From assembly GCF_030815975.1 (NCBI RefSeq), contig NZ_JAUSXL010000001.1:124001-188000 (forward strand): 64,000 nucleotides of DNA, given 5' to 3'. The number at the start of each line of letters is the position of its first letter. Position 1 is the first letter of the stretch. Shown in pieces: positions 53,410 through 61,289 of this stretch. The notes below the pieces were generated by a model, which saw nothing but the letters and a program-made list of their open reading frames with translations, was not told where the DNA came from and made no database searches. Both the position numbers and the translations under genes were made by a program. Source of the stretch: Variovorax paradoxus (GTDB lineage: Bacteria > Pseudomonadota > Gammaproteobacteria > Burkholderiales > Burkholderiaceae_C).

Positions 53410-55493
53410 GCGATGCGATCTCCCTGCTTCTCAAGCCGCGCAGCGTGGCGGTGATCGGTGCCTCGGCCGATCCGGCCAAGACCGCCGGCCGGCCGATCGC
53501 CTACCTGGCCCGGCATGGCTACACCGGCGCGATCTACCCGGTGAATCCGCGCGCCGCGGAGATCGGCGGACTGAAGTGCTATCCCGACGTGCAGTCGCTG
53601 CCCGAGGCGCCCGATGTCGGCATCGTGCTGCTGGGTGCCGAGCGCGCGCACGAAGCGGTGCGCGCGCTTGCCGCGCGCGGCACCTCGGCCGCCATCGTGC
53701 TCGCGAGCGGCTATACCGAGGTCGGCGAGGAAGGCGCGAGGCGCCAGCAGCAGTTGATGGAAGCCGCGGGTCCGATGCGCATCCTCGGGCCCAACACCAT
53801 CGGCCTGGTCAACCTCACGGACAACATCACCCTGTCGGCCAGCGGCGCGCTCGAGATGGAGGGATTCCAGGCCGGGCATATCGGCGTGGTTTCGCAAAGC
53901 GGAGGCATCCTGGGCGCCCTGCTCTCGCGCGCGGCGGCACGCGGCATCGGGCTGTCGAAGCTGATATCGACCAGCAACGAGGTCGACCTCGACCTTGCCG
54001 ATTTCGTCGACCACCTCGCCGACGACGAGGCCACCTCCGTGATCGCGCTCTACATGGAAGGCCTGCGCCATCCGGCGAAGTTCCGTGCGGCAGCGCTGAA
54101 GGCGGCTCGCCTGGGCAAACCGGTGGTGGTGTTCAAGGTCGGCCGCTCGGAAGCCGGTGCCACCGCCGCGGTCTCTCACACCGGCGCGCTGGCCGGCGCC
54201 GACCGCATGTACGACGCGCTGTTCCGCGAGGTTGGCGTGGTCCGCGCGCAGAGCTTTGCCGACCTGCTCGACATTCCCGCGGCACTGGCCACTGCGCGCG
54301 TCCTGCGCGGGCAGCGCGTGGCGGTGCTCACCTCGACCGGCGGCGCCGGCACGCTGGTGGCCGACAGCCTCGGCACCGCAGGTTTCGAAACGCCGGCACC
54401 CGATGCAGGAACGGCAGCAACGCTGCGCGCACTGCAGTCGGGCGAGCATGCGGTGCTCGACCGCAATCCGATCGACGTCACCCTCGCAGGCCTGCAGCCC
54501 GCGCTGCTGCGCGGGGCGATCAAGGCGCTGCTGGCAAGCCCCTCCTATGACGCGGTGGTGGTGATCGTGGGCTCGTCGGGCCTGGCGATGCCGGACCTCA
54601 TGGCCAGTGCCATCCACGACAGCCTGCCGGGCAGCGACAAGCCCTTGCTCGCCTACGTCAGCCCGCATGCGCCCGGCATCGCGAGCCTGCTGAACCAGCG
54701 CGGCGTGCCGGCCTTCATGGCGCCGGAGAGCTGCACCAGCGCGCTGGCGGCCATGCGCGAGCGGGCGCTGTGGAACGCGCCGGCCGCAAGTGCCGCGCCC
54801 ACCGCGCCGATCCCGATCGACGGCCTGCCCCACGGCTCGCTCGACGAATCGCAGGCCAAGCAATTGTTCGCCCGCTTCGGCGTTCCCTGCGCGCGCGAGC
54901 GCATCGTCGCCAACGGGCATGAGGCAGCGGACGCTGCGCGCGAGTTCGGCGGCACGGTGGTGCTGAAGATCCTGTCCTCCGAAATCACGCACAAGAGCGA
55001 TGTCGGCGGCGTGGCGGTGAACCTGAGTGCAGAGCAGGTCGGCGCACGGCTCGAACGCATGGCCGCGGAGGTCGAATCGCGCGCGGGCGTGCGGCCGCGG
55101 CAGTTCCTGGTGCAGGAGATGGTGAGCGGTGGCGTCGAACTCATCCTCGGTTTTCATCGCGATCCGCTCGGTTGCGCGGTGCTGCTCGGCATGGGGGGCG
55201 TCACCGCCGAGCTGCTGAAGGACACCACGCTCAGGATGCTGCCGCCCGGCGGGCTTTCGCGCGCGCAGGCCGCCGCGCTGGTGCGCGAACTCAAGACCTG
55301 GCCGCTGCTCGACGGCTTTCGCGGCCGGCCGGTGTGCGATGTCGAGGCGCTGGTATCGGCCATCGTCTCGTTCTCGCAGATGGCGGCAGCGCTCGGCGAC
55401 CGCCTCCTGGAGGCGGAGATCAATCCGATCTTCGTGCTGCCCGAGGGGCAAGGCGTGCGCGCCGCCGATGGCGTGGCCGTGCTCGCCCCTTGA
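53406..55493 (+). CDS. Acetate-CoA ligase family protein (ADP-forming acyl-CoA synthetase)
   Basis: 695 residues combining both subunits of the ADP-forming acyl-CoA synthetases. The CoA-binding domain (VAVIGASADPAKTAGRP, GAIYPVNPRA) and succinyl-CoA-ligase-like domain carry the phosphohistidine motif AVSHTGALAG with His258. The ATP-grasp domain at the C-terminus (about 480-690) has EAKQLF-type start QAKQLFARFGVPCARE, LKILSSEITHKSDVGGV and LLEAEINPIFV. It forms acyl-CoA from acid, ATP and CoA in the cytosol. Together with the receptor and crotonase-like protein it implies uptake and activation of an organic acid. The start overlaps the upstream stop (ATGA). Confidence 0.92.
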   Translation: MSDAISLLLKPRSVAVIGASADPAKTAGRPIAYLARHGYTGAIYPVNPRAAEIGGLKCYPDVQSLPEAPDVGIVLLGAERAHEAVRALAARGTSAAIVLASGYTEVGEEGARRQQQLMEAAGPMRILGPNTIGLVNLTDNITLSASGALEMEGFQAGHIGVVSQSGGILGALLSRAAARGIGLSKLISTSNEVDLDLADFVDHLADDEATSVIALYMEGLRHPAKFRAAALKAARLGKPVVVFKVGRSEAGATAAVSHTGALAGADRMYDALFREVGVVRAQSFADLLDIPAALATARVLRGQRVAVLTSTGGAGTLVADSLGTAGFETPAPDAGTAATLRALQSGEHAVLDRNPIDVTLAGLQPALLRGAIKALLASPSYDAVVVIVGSSGLAMPDLMASAIHDSLPGSDKPLLAYVSPHAPGIASLLNQRGVPAFMAPESCTSALAAMRERALWNAPAASAAPTAPIPIDGLPHGSLDESQAKQLFARFGVPCARERIVANGHEAADAAREFGGTVVLKILSSEITHKSDVGGVAVNLSAEQVGARLERMAAEVESRAGVRPRQFLVQEMVSGGVELILGFHRDPLGCAVLLGMGGVTAELLKDTTLRMLPPGGLSRAQAAALVRELKTWPLLDGFRGRPVCDVEALVSAIVSFSQMAAALGDRLLEAEINPIFVLPEGQGVRAADGVAVLAP

Positions 55494-55522
55494 TCCGATC
55501 AACGACAAAAAAAGGAGACACC

Positions 55523-56515
55523 ATGAACCCGAATCGCATTTCGCGCCGAGGCTTCAACGCCGCTGCGGGCGCCGGCATCGCGCTCGCGGCCTTGAGCCCG
55601 TTCGCGAAGGCACAGTCCGCCTTTCCATCGAAGCCGATCCGCATCGTCGTGCCCTTTGCAGCCGGCGGCCCGACCGACCTGATGGCGCGCGCCATCGCCA
55701 AGAACATGGCGCCCAGCCTCGGCCAGCCGGTGATCGTCGACAACAAGCCCGGCGGCGGCGGCGTGATCGGCATGAGCGAGATCGCGCGCGGTGCGGCCGA
55801 CGGCTACACGATGGTCTTTCCCTCGATCCTCGCGGTCACCAATCCGGCGCTGATGCCGAACTATCCCTTCGACACGCTGCGCGACTTTGCACCGCTCACG
55901 GTGGTGGGCTTCATTCCGCACGCGGTGGTGGTGAAGCCGGACTTCCCGGCCAGGAACCTGCAGGAACTGGTTGCGATGGCCAAGGCCAGCCCCGGCAGCC
56001 TCTCCTACGGCTCCTCGGGCAACGGCACCTCTGCGCACCTGGGCGCCGCATTGTTCGTGCAACGCGCCGGCATGCGCGCGGTCCATGTGCCCTACCGCGG
56101 CGCCGGCCCGGCGGTGCAGGACCTGCTGGGCGGCCAGATCCAGTTCATGTTCCTCGACATGAGTTCAGCGCTGGCGCAGATCAAGGCGGGCAAGCTGCGC
56201 GCGCTCGCAGTCGCGCCCAAGTCGCGCTTCGCCGGCCTGCCCGAGGTGCCGACCGTCGCCGAGCAAGGCTATCCCGGCTTCGACGTGCATGGCTGGTACG
56301 GGCTGCTGCTGAAGGCCGGCACGCCCGCGCCGGTCGTGCAGCGGCTCTATGGCGAGGTCAAGCGCGCGCTCGATACACAGGAAGTGCGCGAGATCTTCCA
56401 GGCCCAGGGCATCGAGCCCGGCGGCATGCCGCCGGCCGAATTCACGGCGCTGATACGCGATGACCTCGCGCTGTGGAAGCGCACGGTCCAGCAGTTGAAC
56501 ATCACCCTGCAATGA
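55523..56515 (+). CDS. Bug/TctC family solute receptor (second in operon), Tat-like signal
   Basis: 330 residues. The N-terminus MNPNRISRRGFNAAAGAG contains a twin-arginine motif (SRRGF) and a signal peptide ending PFAKAQ. The Bug fold follows: FPSKPIRIVVPFAAGGPTDL, GQPVIVDNKPGGGGVIGM, AADGYTMVFPSILAVTNPAL, PYRGAGPAVQDLLGGQI. The ATG at 55523 follows AAAGGAGACA. The presence of two receptors in one operon suggests either two related ligands or a duplication; their sequences are clearly diverged. Confidence 0.92.
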   Translation: MNPNRISRRGFNAAAGAGIALAALSPFAKAQSAFPSKPIRIVVPFAAGGPTDLMARAIAKNMAPSLGQPVIVDNKPGGGGVIGMSEIARGAADGYTMVFPSILAVTNPALMPNYPFDTLRDFAPLTVVGFIPHAVVVKPDFPARNLQELVAMAKASPGSLSYGSSGNGTSAHLGAALFVQRAGMRAVHVPYRGAGPAVQDLLGGQIQFMFLDMSSALAQIKAGKLRALAVAPKSRFAGLPEVPTVAEQGYPGFDVHGWYGLLLKAGTPAPVVQRLYGEVKRALDTQEVREIFQAQGIEPGGMPPAEFTALIRDDLALWKRTVQQLNITLQ

Positions 56516-56529
56516 AGGAGCGCCGCCCC

Positions 56530-57501
56530 ATGCGCATCGTCATTCCCGACGACTACCAGGACTGCGTCCGCACGCTCGACTGCTTCGGCAAGCTCGACGG
56601 GCACGAGGTCCGCATCTTCAACGACACGGTGATGAGCACCGATGAACTCGCCGCCCGTTTCGCGGACGCCGAGGCGATCGTGCTCACCCGCGAGCGCACG
56701 CGCATCGATGCGGCGCTGCTCGAGCGCCTGCCCGGCTTGCGCCTCATCAGCCAGACCGGCAAGCTGGCGGGCCACGTCGACCTTGCAGCCTGCACGGCGC
56801 GCGGCGTGGCGGTGGCCGAAGGCAGCGGCGCGGGTTCGGCCACCGCAGAACTGACCTGGGCACTGACGCTGGCAAGCCGCCGGCATCTGGTCGAGGAAGC
56901 CACGCGGCTGCGCCAGGGCCAGTGGCAAGGCCACCTGGGCCAGCAGCTCGGCGGCCAGCGTCTGGGTGTATGGAGCTATGGACGCATCGGCCGCCAGGTG
57001 GCCGCCTATGGACGCACGTTCGGCATGAAGGTCTGGGTGTGGGGGCGCGAAGGCTCGACTTCGGCGGCGCGCGCGGACGGCTTCGAAGTGGCGCCCTCGC
57101 GCGAAGCCTTTTTCGCGCAGAGCGACGTGATCAGTCTGCATGTGAGGCTCAGCGAGCACACACTGGGCATGGTCGCAGACGAAGACCTGGCGCGCATGAA
57201 GGCCAGCGCCCTGCTGGTGAACACCAGCCGCGCCGAACTGGTCGCACCCGGTGCACTGGAGCGCGCGCTGGCGGCGGGCCGGCCCGGGTTCGCGGCCGTG
57301 GACGTGTTCGAGGAAGAGCCCGTACGCGCTGCCGAACATCCGCTCCTGCACCTGCCCAACGCGCTGTGCACGCCGCACATCGGCTATGTCGAGCGCGACA
57401 ACTACGAGCGCTACTTCGGCATCGCCTTCGACCACGTCAACGCGTTTGCCGCAGGGCGTTTGAGGGAGGTGCTCAACCCCTCGGTCCTGCGACCGGGGTA
57501 G
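56530..57501 (+). CDS. D-2-hydroxyacid dehydrogenase family protein
   Basis: 323 residues starting MRIVIPDDYQDCVRTLDCF. The NAD-binding motif reads LGVWSYGRIGRQVAAYGRTFG, with Tyr-Gly-Arg-Ile-Gly in place of the usual LGRIG. Active-site residues are Arg in LVNTSRAELV, Glu in VFEEEPVR and His in CTPHIGYVE. It oxidises or reduces a 2-hydroxy acid with NAD(P). The start at 56530 has AAGGAG nine bases upstream; an ATG at 56512 overlaps the previous stop but would put this ribosome site inside the gene. It is the last gene of the IclR-linked operon. Confidence 0.92.
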   Translation: MRIVIPDDYQDCVRTLDCFGKLDGHEVRIFNDTVMSTDELAARFADAEAIVLTRERTRIDAALLERLPGLRLISQTGKLAGHVDLAACTARGVAVAEGSGAGSATAELTWALTLASRRHLVEEATRLRQGQWQGHLGQQLGGQRLGVWSYGRIGRQVAAYGRTFGMKVWVWGREGSTSAARADGFEVAPSREAFFAQSDVISLHVRLSEHTLGMVADEDLARMKASALLVNTSRAELVAPGALERALAAGRPGFAAVDVFEEEPVRAAEHPLLHLPNALCTPHIGYVERDNYERYFGIAFDHVNAFAAGRLREVLNPSVLRPG

Positions 57502-57623
57502 GGCCTGTTTCGGAAGCTCGAGCGTCGCCGCGCCCTCAGGAATGCTTTTTTCTGAAACGCTGCTCGAGGCGGCGATGGCGCACACGGCGGATCGACTTAT
57601 TCTGACGCTCCTCGGCCGGTCTG

Positions 57624-57642
57624 AATGTGACAACTTCACATT
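57624..57642. promoter_or_regulatory. Perfect 7-bp dyad AATGTGA-N5-TCACATT
   Basis: The inverted repeat AATGTGA CAACT TCACATT ends 53 bases before the ATG of the small gene at 57696. It resembles a Crp-type site (TGTGA/TCACA) but with a 5-base instead of 6-base spacer. It is probably an operator for the small gene; the rest of the gap 57502-57695 holds no supported gene. Confidence 0.5.
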
Positions 57643-57695
57643 TAAAACGACTGGTCGTTCGAGACATCTTCTCGAGCCGGCCACTGGAGAACAGA

Positions 57696-57971
57696 ATGCC
57701 ACTCTTCCTTCTGTTGAGGCTGCAATGGGTGCAGCTGCCTGTCCGCGTCACCGATCCGGAGGAAGTCCGGCAGGTCTCGATGCTTCTGGCCACTGGCTTG
57801 ATCGAGGCGGAGTTCGCAGCCATCAAATCGCGGGCACGGCAAGCCGTATGGCAGGTGGCAACGGTGACTCGCATCACGGAAGAGGGTTTCGCCGAGATCG
57901 CCAAGGCGGGCAGCGTGACCGGACCCGCGCGGACCTTCGTTCGATTCCCCAGGGGATTGCGGTTGCTGTGA
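57696..57971 (+). CDS. Small hypothetical protein, paralogous to the protein at 61290-61541
   Basis: 91 residues beginning MPLFLLLRLQWVQLPVRV. No named family recognised. It aligns along its central part with the other small protein in this window (83 residues): LLATGLIEAEF with LAASGMIEVTL, and VATVTRITEEGFAEIAKA with VAHVDAITSEGASAIASE. No signal peptide is obvious. GGAG lies seven bases before the ATG at 57696, which decides that start over an in-frame ATG at 57627. A dyad lies upstream. Role unknown; both paralogues sit near signalling genes. Confidence 0.65.
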   Translation: MPLFLLLRLQWVQLPVRVTDPEEVRQVSMLLATGLIEAEFAAIKSRARQAVWQVATVTRITEEGFAEIAKAGSVTGPARTFVRFPRGLRLL

Positions 57972-58023
57972 CCCTTGCGTCACACCCGACATGTGCCGGT
58001 TCAGACTGGCACCTGATCGGCAC

Positions 58024-58571
58024 TCAGCCATCGATCGCAGCCCACAACCGCAAGGTCGCAGCCACGATGGCCTCGGGTGCATCTTCCTGCACCAAGGGTA
58101 GAGCTGCATCTCGTCCTCGCGCAACGCGTTCCCGACCGCTGTTCCGATATAGGCCCGCAGCATGGCTTCATGGATGTAGGCCGGGAGGCTCGCGAAGACC
58201 TCTTCATGCTTCCTGGCTGCCTGCACCAGCGGCGAGCCTTGCGGGCTGATTGCCACCGGGTCGACGAGGACGAGCGAGCGATAGTCCAGGCCATCCAGCA
58301 GATGGCCGCGCAGGGCGTTCGATCCGCCGAAATCGTGCGCCACCACGTCGGGGCTGCCGAGACCCCAATGCAGATACAGGGCCGCGAAAATCTCGTTTTG
58401 CACGCCGCGGGAGACGTCTGCGTCCGGCTTGTCGGAGAGCCCGTAGCCCCGCATGTCGAAGTAGAAAACGCGCCGCTCGCGAGCGAGGCATGGCGCGATG
58501 CGTCGCCACTCGGCCGACGAAAATGGCGTGCCGTGAAGAACCACGGCCGCAGGTCCATCCCCGATGGATCC
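58024..58571 (-). pseudogene. Alpha/beta hydrolase with missing N-terminus and internal deletion
   Basis: From 58571 the minus strand reads GSIGDGPAAVVLHGTPFSSA, FYFDMRGYGLSDKP and the nucleophile elbow VVAHDFGGSNALRG, the front half of an alpha/beta hydrolase (haloacetate or epoxide type), and continues to DEMQLYPW near 58092. It then goes out of frame; a shifted frame gives LPLVQEDAPEAIVAATLRL to a TGA at 58024, which looks like the natural C-terminus. The cap and the catalytic His region are therefore deleted, and a TAG at 58572-58574 cuts the N-terminus. It is a relic. Confidence 0.75.
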
Positions 58572-58618
58572 CTACGCAATGGCATGTGGGTTAGCGCGCG
58601 GCCAGAGTAGCCAAAAGC

Positions 58619-58647
58619 AACCCGCCCCGATGAGGCGGGTTTTTTTT
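58619..58647 (+). terminator. Rho-independent terminator
   Basis: CCCGCC (58621-58626) pairs with GGCGGG (58634-58639) around a 7-base loop, extended by AA/TT, and is followed by eight T (58640-58647). The T tract makes it a plus-strand terminator. No intact plus-strand gene ends just before it, so the gene or RNA it served may have been lost along with the deletion seen next to it. Confidence 0.85.
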
Positions 58648-58685
58648 CTGCCTCCTGGGGCTCCTCAGCCTTACTGGAGATTGGA

Positions 58686-59208
58686 ATGCTTGAAATCGAA
58701 GCTGCGCAGACTGCCAGCACCCTGTCCGTGCCAGCGGTCCTGCACATGGTTTGCGGAAAGATCGGGTCTGGAAAGTCGACGCTCACCAAAGCGGCTCGCG
58801 GCGGAGCCGAAGACGGTTCTCATCAGCGAGGACGATTGGCTCGCACGCCTTTATCCGAATGAGATTCATGCCATCGCGGATTACGTTCGCTGCGCCGGCA
58901 GGTTGCGCGAAGCGATGGCCGGCCACATTACGGCACTGCTCGCAGCCGGCACGTCCGTCGTACTCGACTTCTCCTCGAACACCACCACCACAAGAAGCTG
59001 GGCCCGAGGCGTTTTCGAGAAAGCTGGGGCAGCCCATCGCCTGCACTACCTGGAGGTTCCCGAGGAAGTTTGCAAGGCGCGCCTGCGTGTTCGCAACCTC
59101 TCGGGCGAACACCCCTTCCAAACGACTGATGCGGAATTTGATCAAATCACCAGCCATTGCATCCCGCCTGGGGCGGAGGAAGGCTTCAATATCGTTCGCT
59201 ATGGCTGA
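58686..59208 (+). pseudogene. P-loop ATPase/kinase gene with a single-base frameshift
   Basis: The frame from ATG 58686 (GGAG upstream) reads MLEIEAAQTAS...HMVCGKIGSGKSTLT, a Walker A motif. It then shifts at an AAA triplet (58788-58790); with one A fewer it would continue KRLAAEPKTVLISEDDWLARL and so on to the stop at 59208. The downstream part (SVVLDFSSNTTTTRSW, HYLEVPEEVCKARLRVRN) fits the AAA_33/zeta-like small nucleotide or aminoglycoside-type kinases of about 175 residues. The gene is inactive unless the extra A is a sequencing error. Confidence 0.75.
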
Positions 59209-59271
59209 CAGTCTGTAGGCGGGCTGGCGAGAATGAATGACTGCGTTTGATGTGCACCGAAGCGCTGCATG

Positions 59272-59404
59272 TCAACAAGGCTGCATTTGATAGGCTCTCG
59301 CCCCCACCAGCTGCATCGCCTTCATCGTCTTCGCGATCCCCAGGATTCGCATCACCCGCTTGAGGTTGTACGTCAGCATCTCCCTCTCCAACGGCTGGGT
59401 CGAT
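59272..59404 (-). mobile_element. C-terminal remnant of an IS1182/IS5-type transposase
   Basis: The minus strand reads QPLEREMLTYNLKRVMRILG, then AKTMKAMQLVGARAY, to a TGA at 59272. The ML-x-YNLKRVMxILG stretch is the typical tail of IS1182/IS5-group transposases (their EMSLxVLAYNLKR region). An in-frame stop appears just upstream, so only about 40 codons survive. No terminal inverted repeats or target duplications were seen. Confidence 0.65.
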
Positions 59405-59415
59405 GCCCATCAGTG

Positions 59416-59577
59416 GGCATCAAAGGCGACTCCTATGACAACGCCCTGGCCGAGACCATCAACGGCCGCTACAAGCTGATTTGATCCATCGCCGTGCGCC
59501 CGGAAGGCGGCGGAACTTGCGACGCTTGAACGAGTGTGGTTCAACCATCTGAATCCCGAGGCGATTCACGGGGAGAG
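59416..59577 (+). mobile_element. C-terminal remnant of an IS3-family transposase (orfB)
   Basis: GIKGDSYDNALAETINGRYK matches the conserved DDE-domain end of IS3-family OrfB (usually GSVGDSYDNAxAESxNGLYK). After a TGA at 59482 the similarity continues in other frames: LIHRRAP, then AAELATLERVWFNHLNPEAI, the IS3 tail (ELATLEWVDWFNxxR). At least two indels are thus present. It directly abuts the other transposase relic, so one element has inserted in or recombined with the other. Confidence 0.75.
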
Positions 59578-59708
59578 TCGAAGAGGGTTATGCATGAGTT
59601 CATGACCGCATCTATGCGCGGTGCCGAACAGACGCAGTCCGCGCCGGCAGTCATTGTGGCCGGCGTAGCCTCTATTGAGCTGCACCCCCAAAACTCCAAG
59701 GAACTGCC

Positions 59709-60041
59709 ATGAAGAAGTATTTACTCCCGTCCGCCCTGTTGCTCGCTCTGCTCGGTGCATCTGCCTGCACCGGCCCCATGGGCCCTCAAGGCAACACGGG
59801 CAACACCGGAAGCACTGGCTACACAGGCGCCACAGGCGCCACAGGCGCGAGGGGAAATACCGGCAACACAGGGAACACAGGCGACACCGGTAGTACCGGC
59901 AACACCGGCGCCACAGGGGAAACCGGTAATCAGGGAAATACCGGCAACACGGGCAATACCGGCGCAACGGGCGCCAGAGGCAATACCGGCAGCACTGGCA
60001 CCGGCAGTGGAACCGTTGTCGTGGTTCCGGCCGCACGCTGA
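59709..60041 (+). CDS. Collagen-like repeat lipoprotein
   Basis: 110 residues. The N-terminus [20 protein letters not shown] is a lipoprotein signal with lipobox GASAC (Cys20). After it come about 26 uninterrupted Gly-X-Y triplets ([18 protein letters not shown] and so on), almost all with Thr in the Y place and Asn, Ala or Ser in X, then a tail [11 protein letters not shown]. It should be a lipid-anchored short collagen-like rod. Bacterial collagen triplets rich in Thr may be stabilised by glycosylation. AAGGAA lies upstream of the ATG. The DNA is itself a degenerate 9-base repeat, so triplet number can change easily. Confidence 0.88.
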   Translation: MKKYLLPSALLLALLGASACTGPMGPQGNTGNTGSTGYTGATGATGARGNTGNTGNTGDTGSTGNTGATGETGNQGNTGNTGNTGATGARGNTGSTGTGSGTVVVVPAAR

Positions 60042-60152
60042 CGCATTGACCAACGCGCCCTTCTTTCGGGATGCTTCAGGGACCGTCCGGCGCTGGTTCG
60101 GCGCCTGAGGGCGACTGTCTGGTCACGAGATCTGGTTGGCGTCCCGCGTCCG

Positions 60153-60524
60153 TCAATGCCCGGCAGCGCAATAGGCGAGGAACTCATTGACTTCCGCTGC
60201 CTTGTCGAAGACCGCATCGGCGCCCAGACGAATGCACTCGGCGCGGTTGTCCGGAGAAGCCGCATTGGTCAACGCCACCACGATCCCCTTCTTTCTGCCG
60301 AGCACCGAAAGGGCGGCCAACACGCCGAGTCCTGTTCCCTGCTTCAGCAACAGATCCACGACGAGAAGCTGCCATGCCTCCTCGTTCGCCTGGAGCCAAG
60401 CCACAGCTTCGGCCTCAGAGAGCGCGGTCCCGACGACCTCTGCCTGCAGGTAGCCCTCGAGCACGACCTTGAGGCTGTCCTGGATCAATGGCTCGTCTTC
60501 CACTATGAAAACGGCAAGCGTCAT
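60153..60524 (-). CDS. Single-domain response regulator
   Basis: 123 residues containing only a receiver domain: acidic pair in FIVEDEPLIQDSL, phospho-acceptor Asp in LLVVDLLLKQGTG, Thr in VALTNAAS and Lys in DAVFDKAAEV. No output domain follows, so it works through protein contact, as in CheY/Spo0F-type phosphorelays. AGGAGG lies eight bases before the ATG. The nearest kinase gene is the cytosolic one at 61580-62704, a possible partner. Confidence 0.9.
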   Translation of the reverse strand: MTLAVFIVEDEPLIQDSLKVVLEGYLQAEVVGTALSEAEAVAWLQANEEAWQLLVVDLLLKQGTGLGVLAALSVLGRKKGIVVALTNAASPDNRAECIRLGADAVFDKAAEVNEFLAYCAAGH

Positions 60525-60993
60525 TTAAGGAAGCCTCCTGCTGATGTCGTGAACCGCACAGGCCCGTCTCGTCACCGTGCGTGCGACGTCACTGGACAGG
60601 GAGAGCATTGCACCGAGTTCAACAAGGAGCAGGCTCGCATCTTCAAGGCCGCTTCGCCCCTGGCCGTCACCCGCATCACCGTGGCTTGACCGGAATAAGT
60701 TGTTCGCCCCTGGCAATGTATGAATGGCGGAAGATCTGCCTCTATCTGCCTCTATCTGCCTCTATCTGCCTCTATCTGCCTCTATCTGCCTCTATCTGCC
60801 TCTATCTGCCTCTATCTGCCTCTATCTGCCTTGCAGCGCGCAGCAAGTCACACTTCTCGATGTCCTCATGCGCATCGATGGTCATGGGCATATCTGCGGA
60901 GTAGAGCCGCTCGAGCAATTGCATGGGCATCGTGGATCCTCGCATCGATACGGGTTGACATCACCGGCTGATGAACTCGCATAGACCTCAGCG
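60525..60993. other. 469-base intergenic region with minisatellite; no convincing gene
   Basis: Between the response regulator and the DUF3309 gene. It contains the 10-bp tandem repeat and unremarkable flanks. A 63-codon minus-strand frame (60525-60716) ends at a TAA touching the regulator's ATG, but it shows no family similarity. Plus-strand frames run through the repeat in all three phases but have no family similarity or good ribosome sites. Confidence 0.6.
60731..60830. repeat. 10-bp minisatellite (TCTATCTGCC), nine full copies plus a partial
   Basis: Nine perfect head-to-tail copies of TCTATCTGCC occupy 60741-60830, preceded by a partial copy (ATCTGCC, 60734-60740). The identity is complete, so the array is young or actively maintained. 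The unit is not a multiple of three, so each change in copy number shifts any reading frame across it; three units encode a 10-residue hydrophobic repeat (such as LPLSASICLY) in every frame. Confidence 0.97.
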
Positions 60994-61152
60994 CTAGATG
61001 CGTCCCGTCAACAACAAGACAATCAGTACGAGCACGACGATGCCGAGAATTCCGCTCGGACCGTAACCCCAGCCACGGCTGTGCGGCCATGACGGAAACG
61101 CCCCGACCAGAACGAGGATCAGGATGATCAAAAGAATGGTGCCAATGCTCAT
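60994..61152 (-). CDS. DUF3309 family small membrane protein
   Basis: 52 residues: MSIGTILLIILILVLVGAFP, then SWPHSRGWGYGPSGILG and a second hydrophobic segment IVVLVLIVLLLTGRI. This is the complete DUF3309 pattern (two membrane segments joined by a WPHSRxWGYGPSG loop). The function is unknown; the family is common in soil and water proteobacteria and often near stress genes. TAGGAG lies eight bases before the ATG at 61152. Confidence 0.88.
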   Translation of the reverse strand: MSIGTILLIILILVLVGAFPSWPHSRGWGYGPSGILGIVVLVLIVLLLTGRI

Positions 61153-61289
61153 GATTCACTCCTAGGTGCTTGCTTGATATCAAGATACCGAAGCAGCGCA
61201 CTCCAGTCTGTTCGCTATCGAACAAACCGGAATGCGCTTGCCTGACGCCAGCAGATGGTTCTTCCTTGCCTCCGGGGCAGCAACGGCCA

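Noticed and set aside
57624..57642. Classical Crp site
   Set aside because: The spacer is five bases instead of six, so it was kept only as an unassigned dyad.
58590..58620. tRNA 3' end before the terminator at 58619
   Set aside because: No acceptor stem, T-loop or anticodon arm could be built from the bases upstream.
60525..60716. 63-codon minus-strand frame ending directly at the response-regulator start
   Set aside because: No recognisable domain, Arg/Ser-rich composition, and the regulator's own ribosome site lies inside its end.
60731..60830. CRISPR array or small repetitive protein gene
   Set aside because: The units are 10 bp, contiguous and identical, without spacers; the frames across it lack ribosome sites and family similarity.
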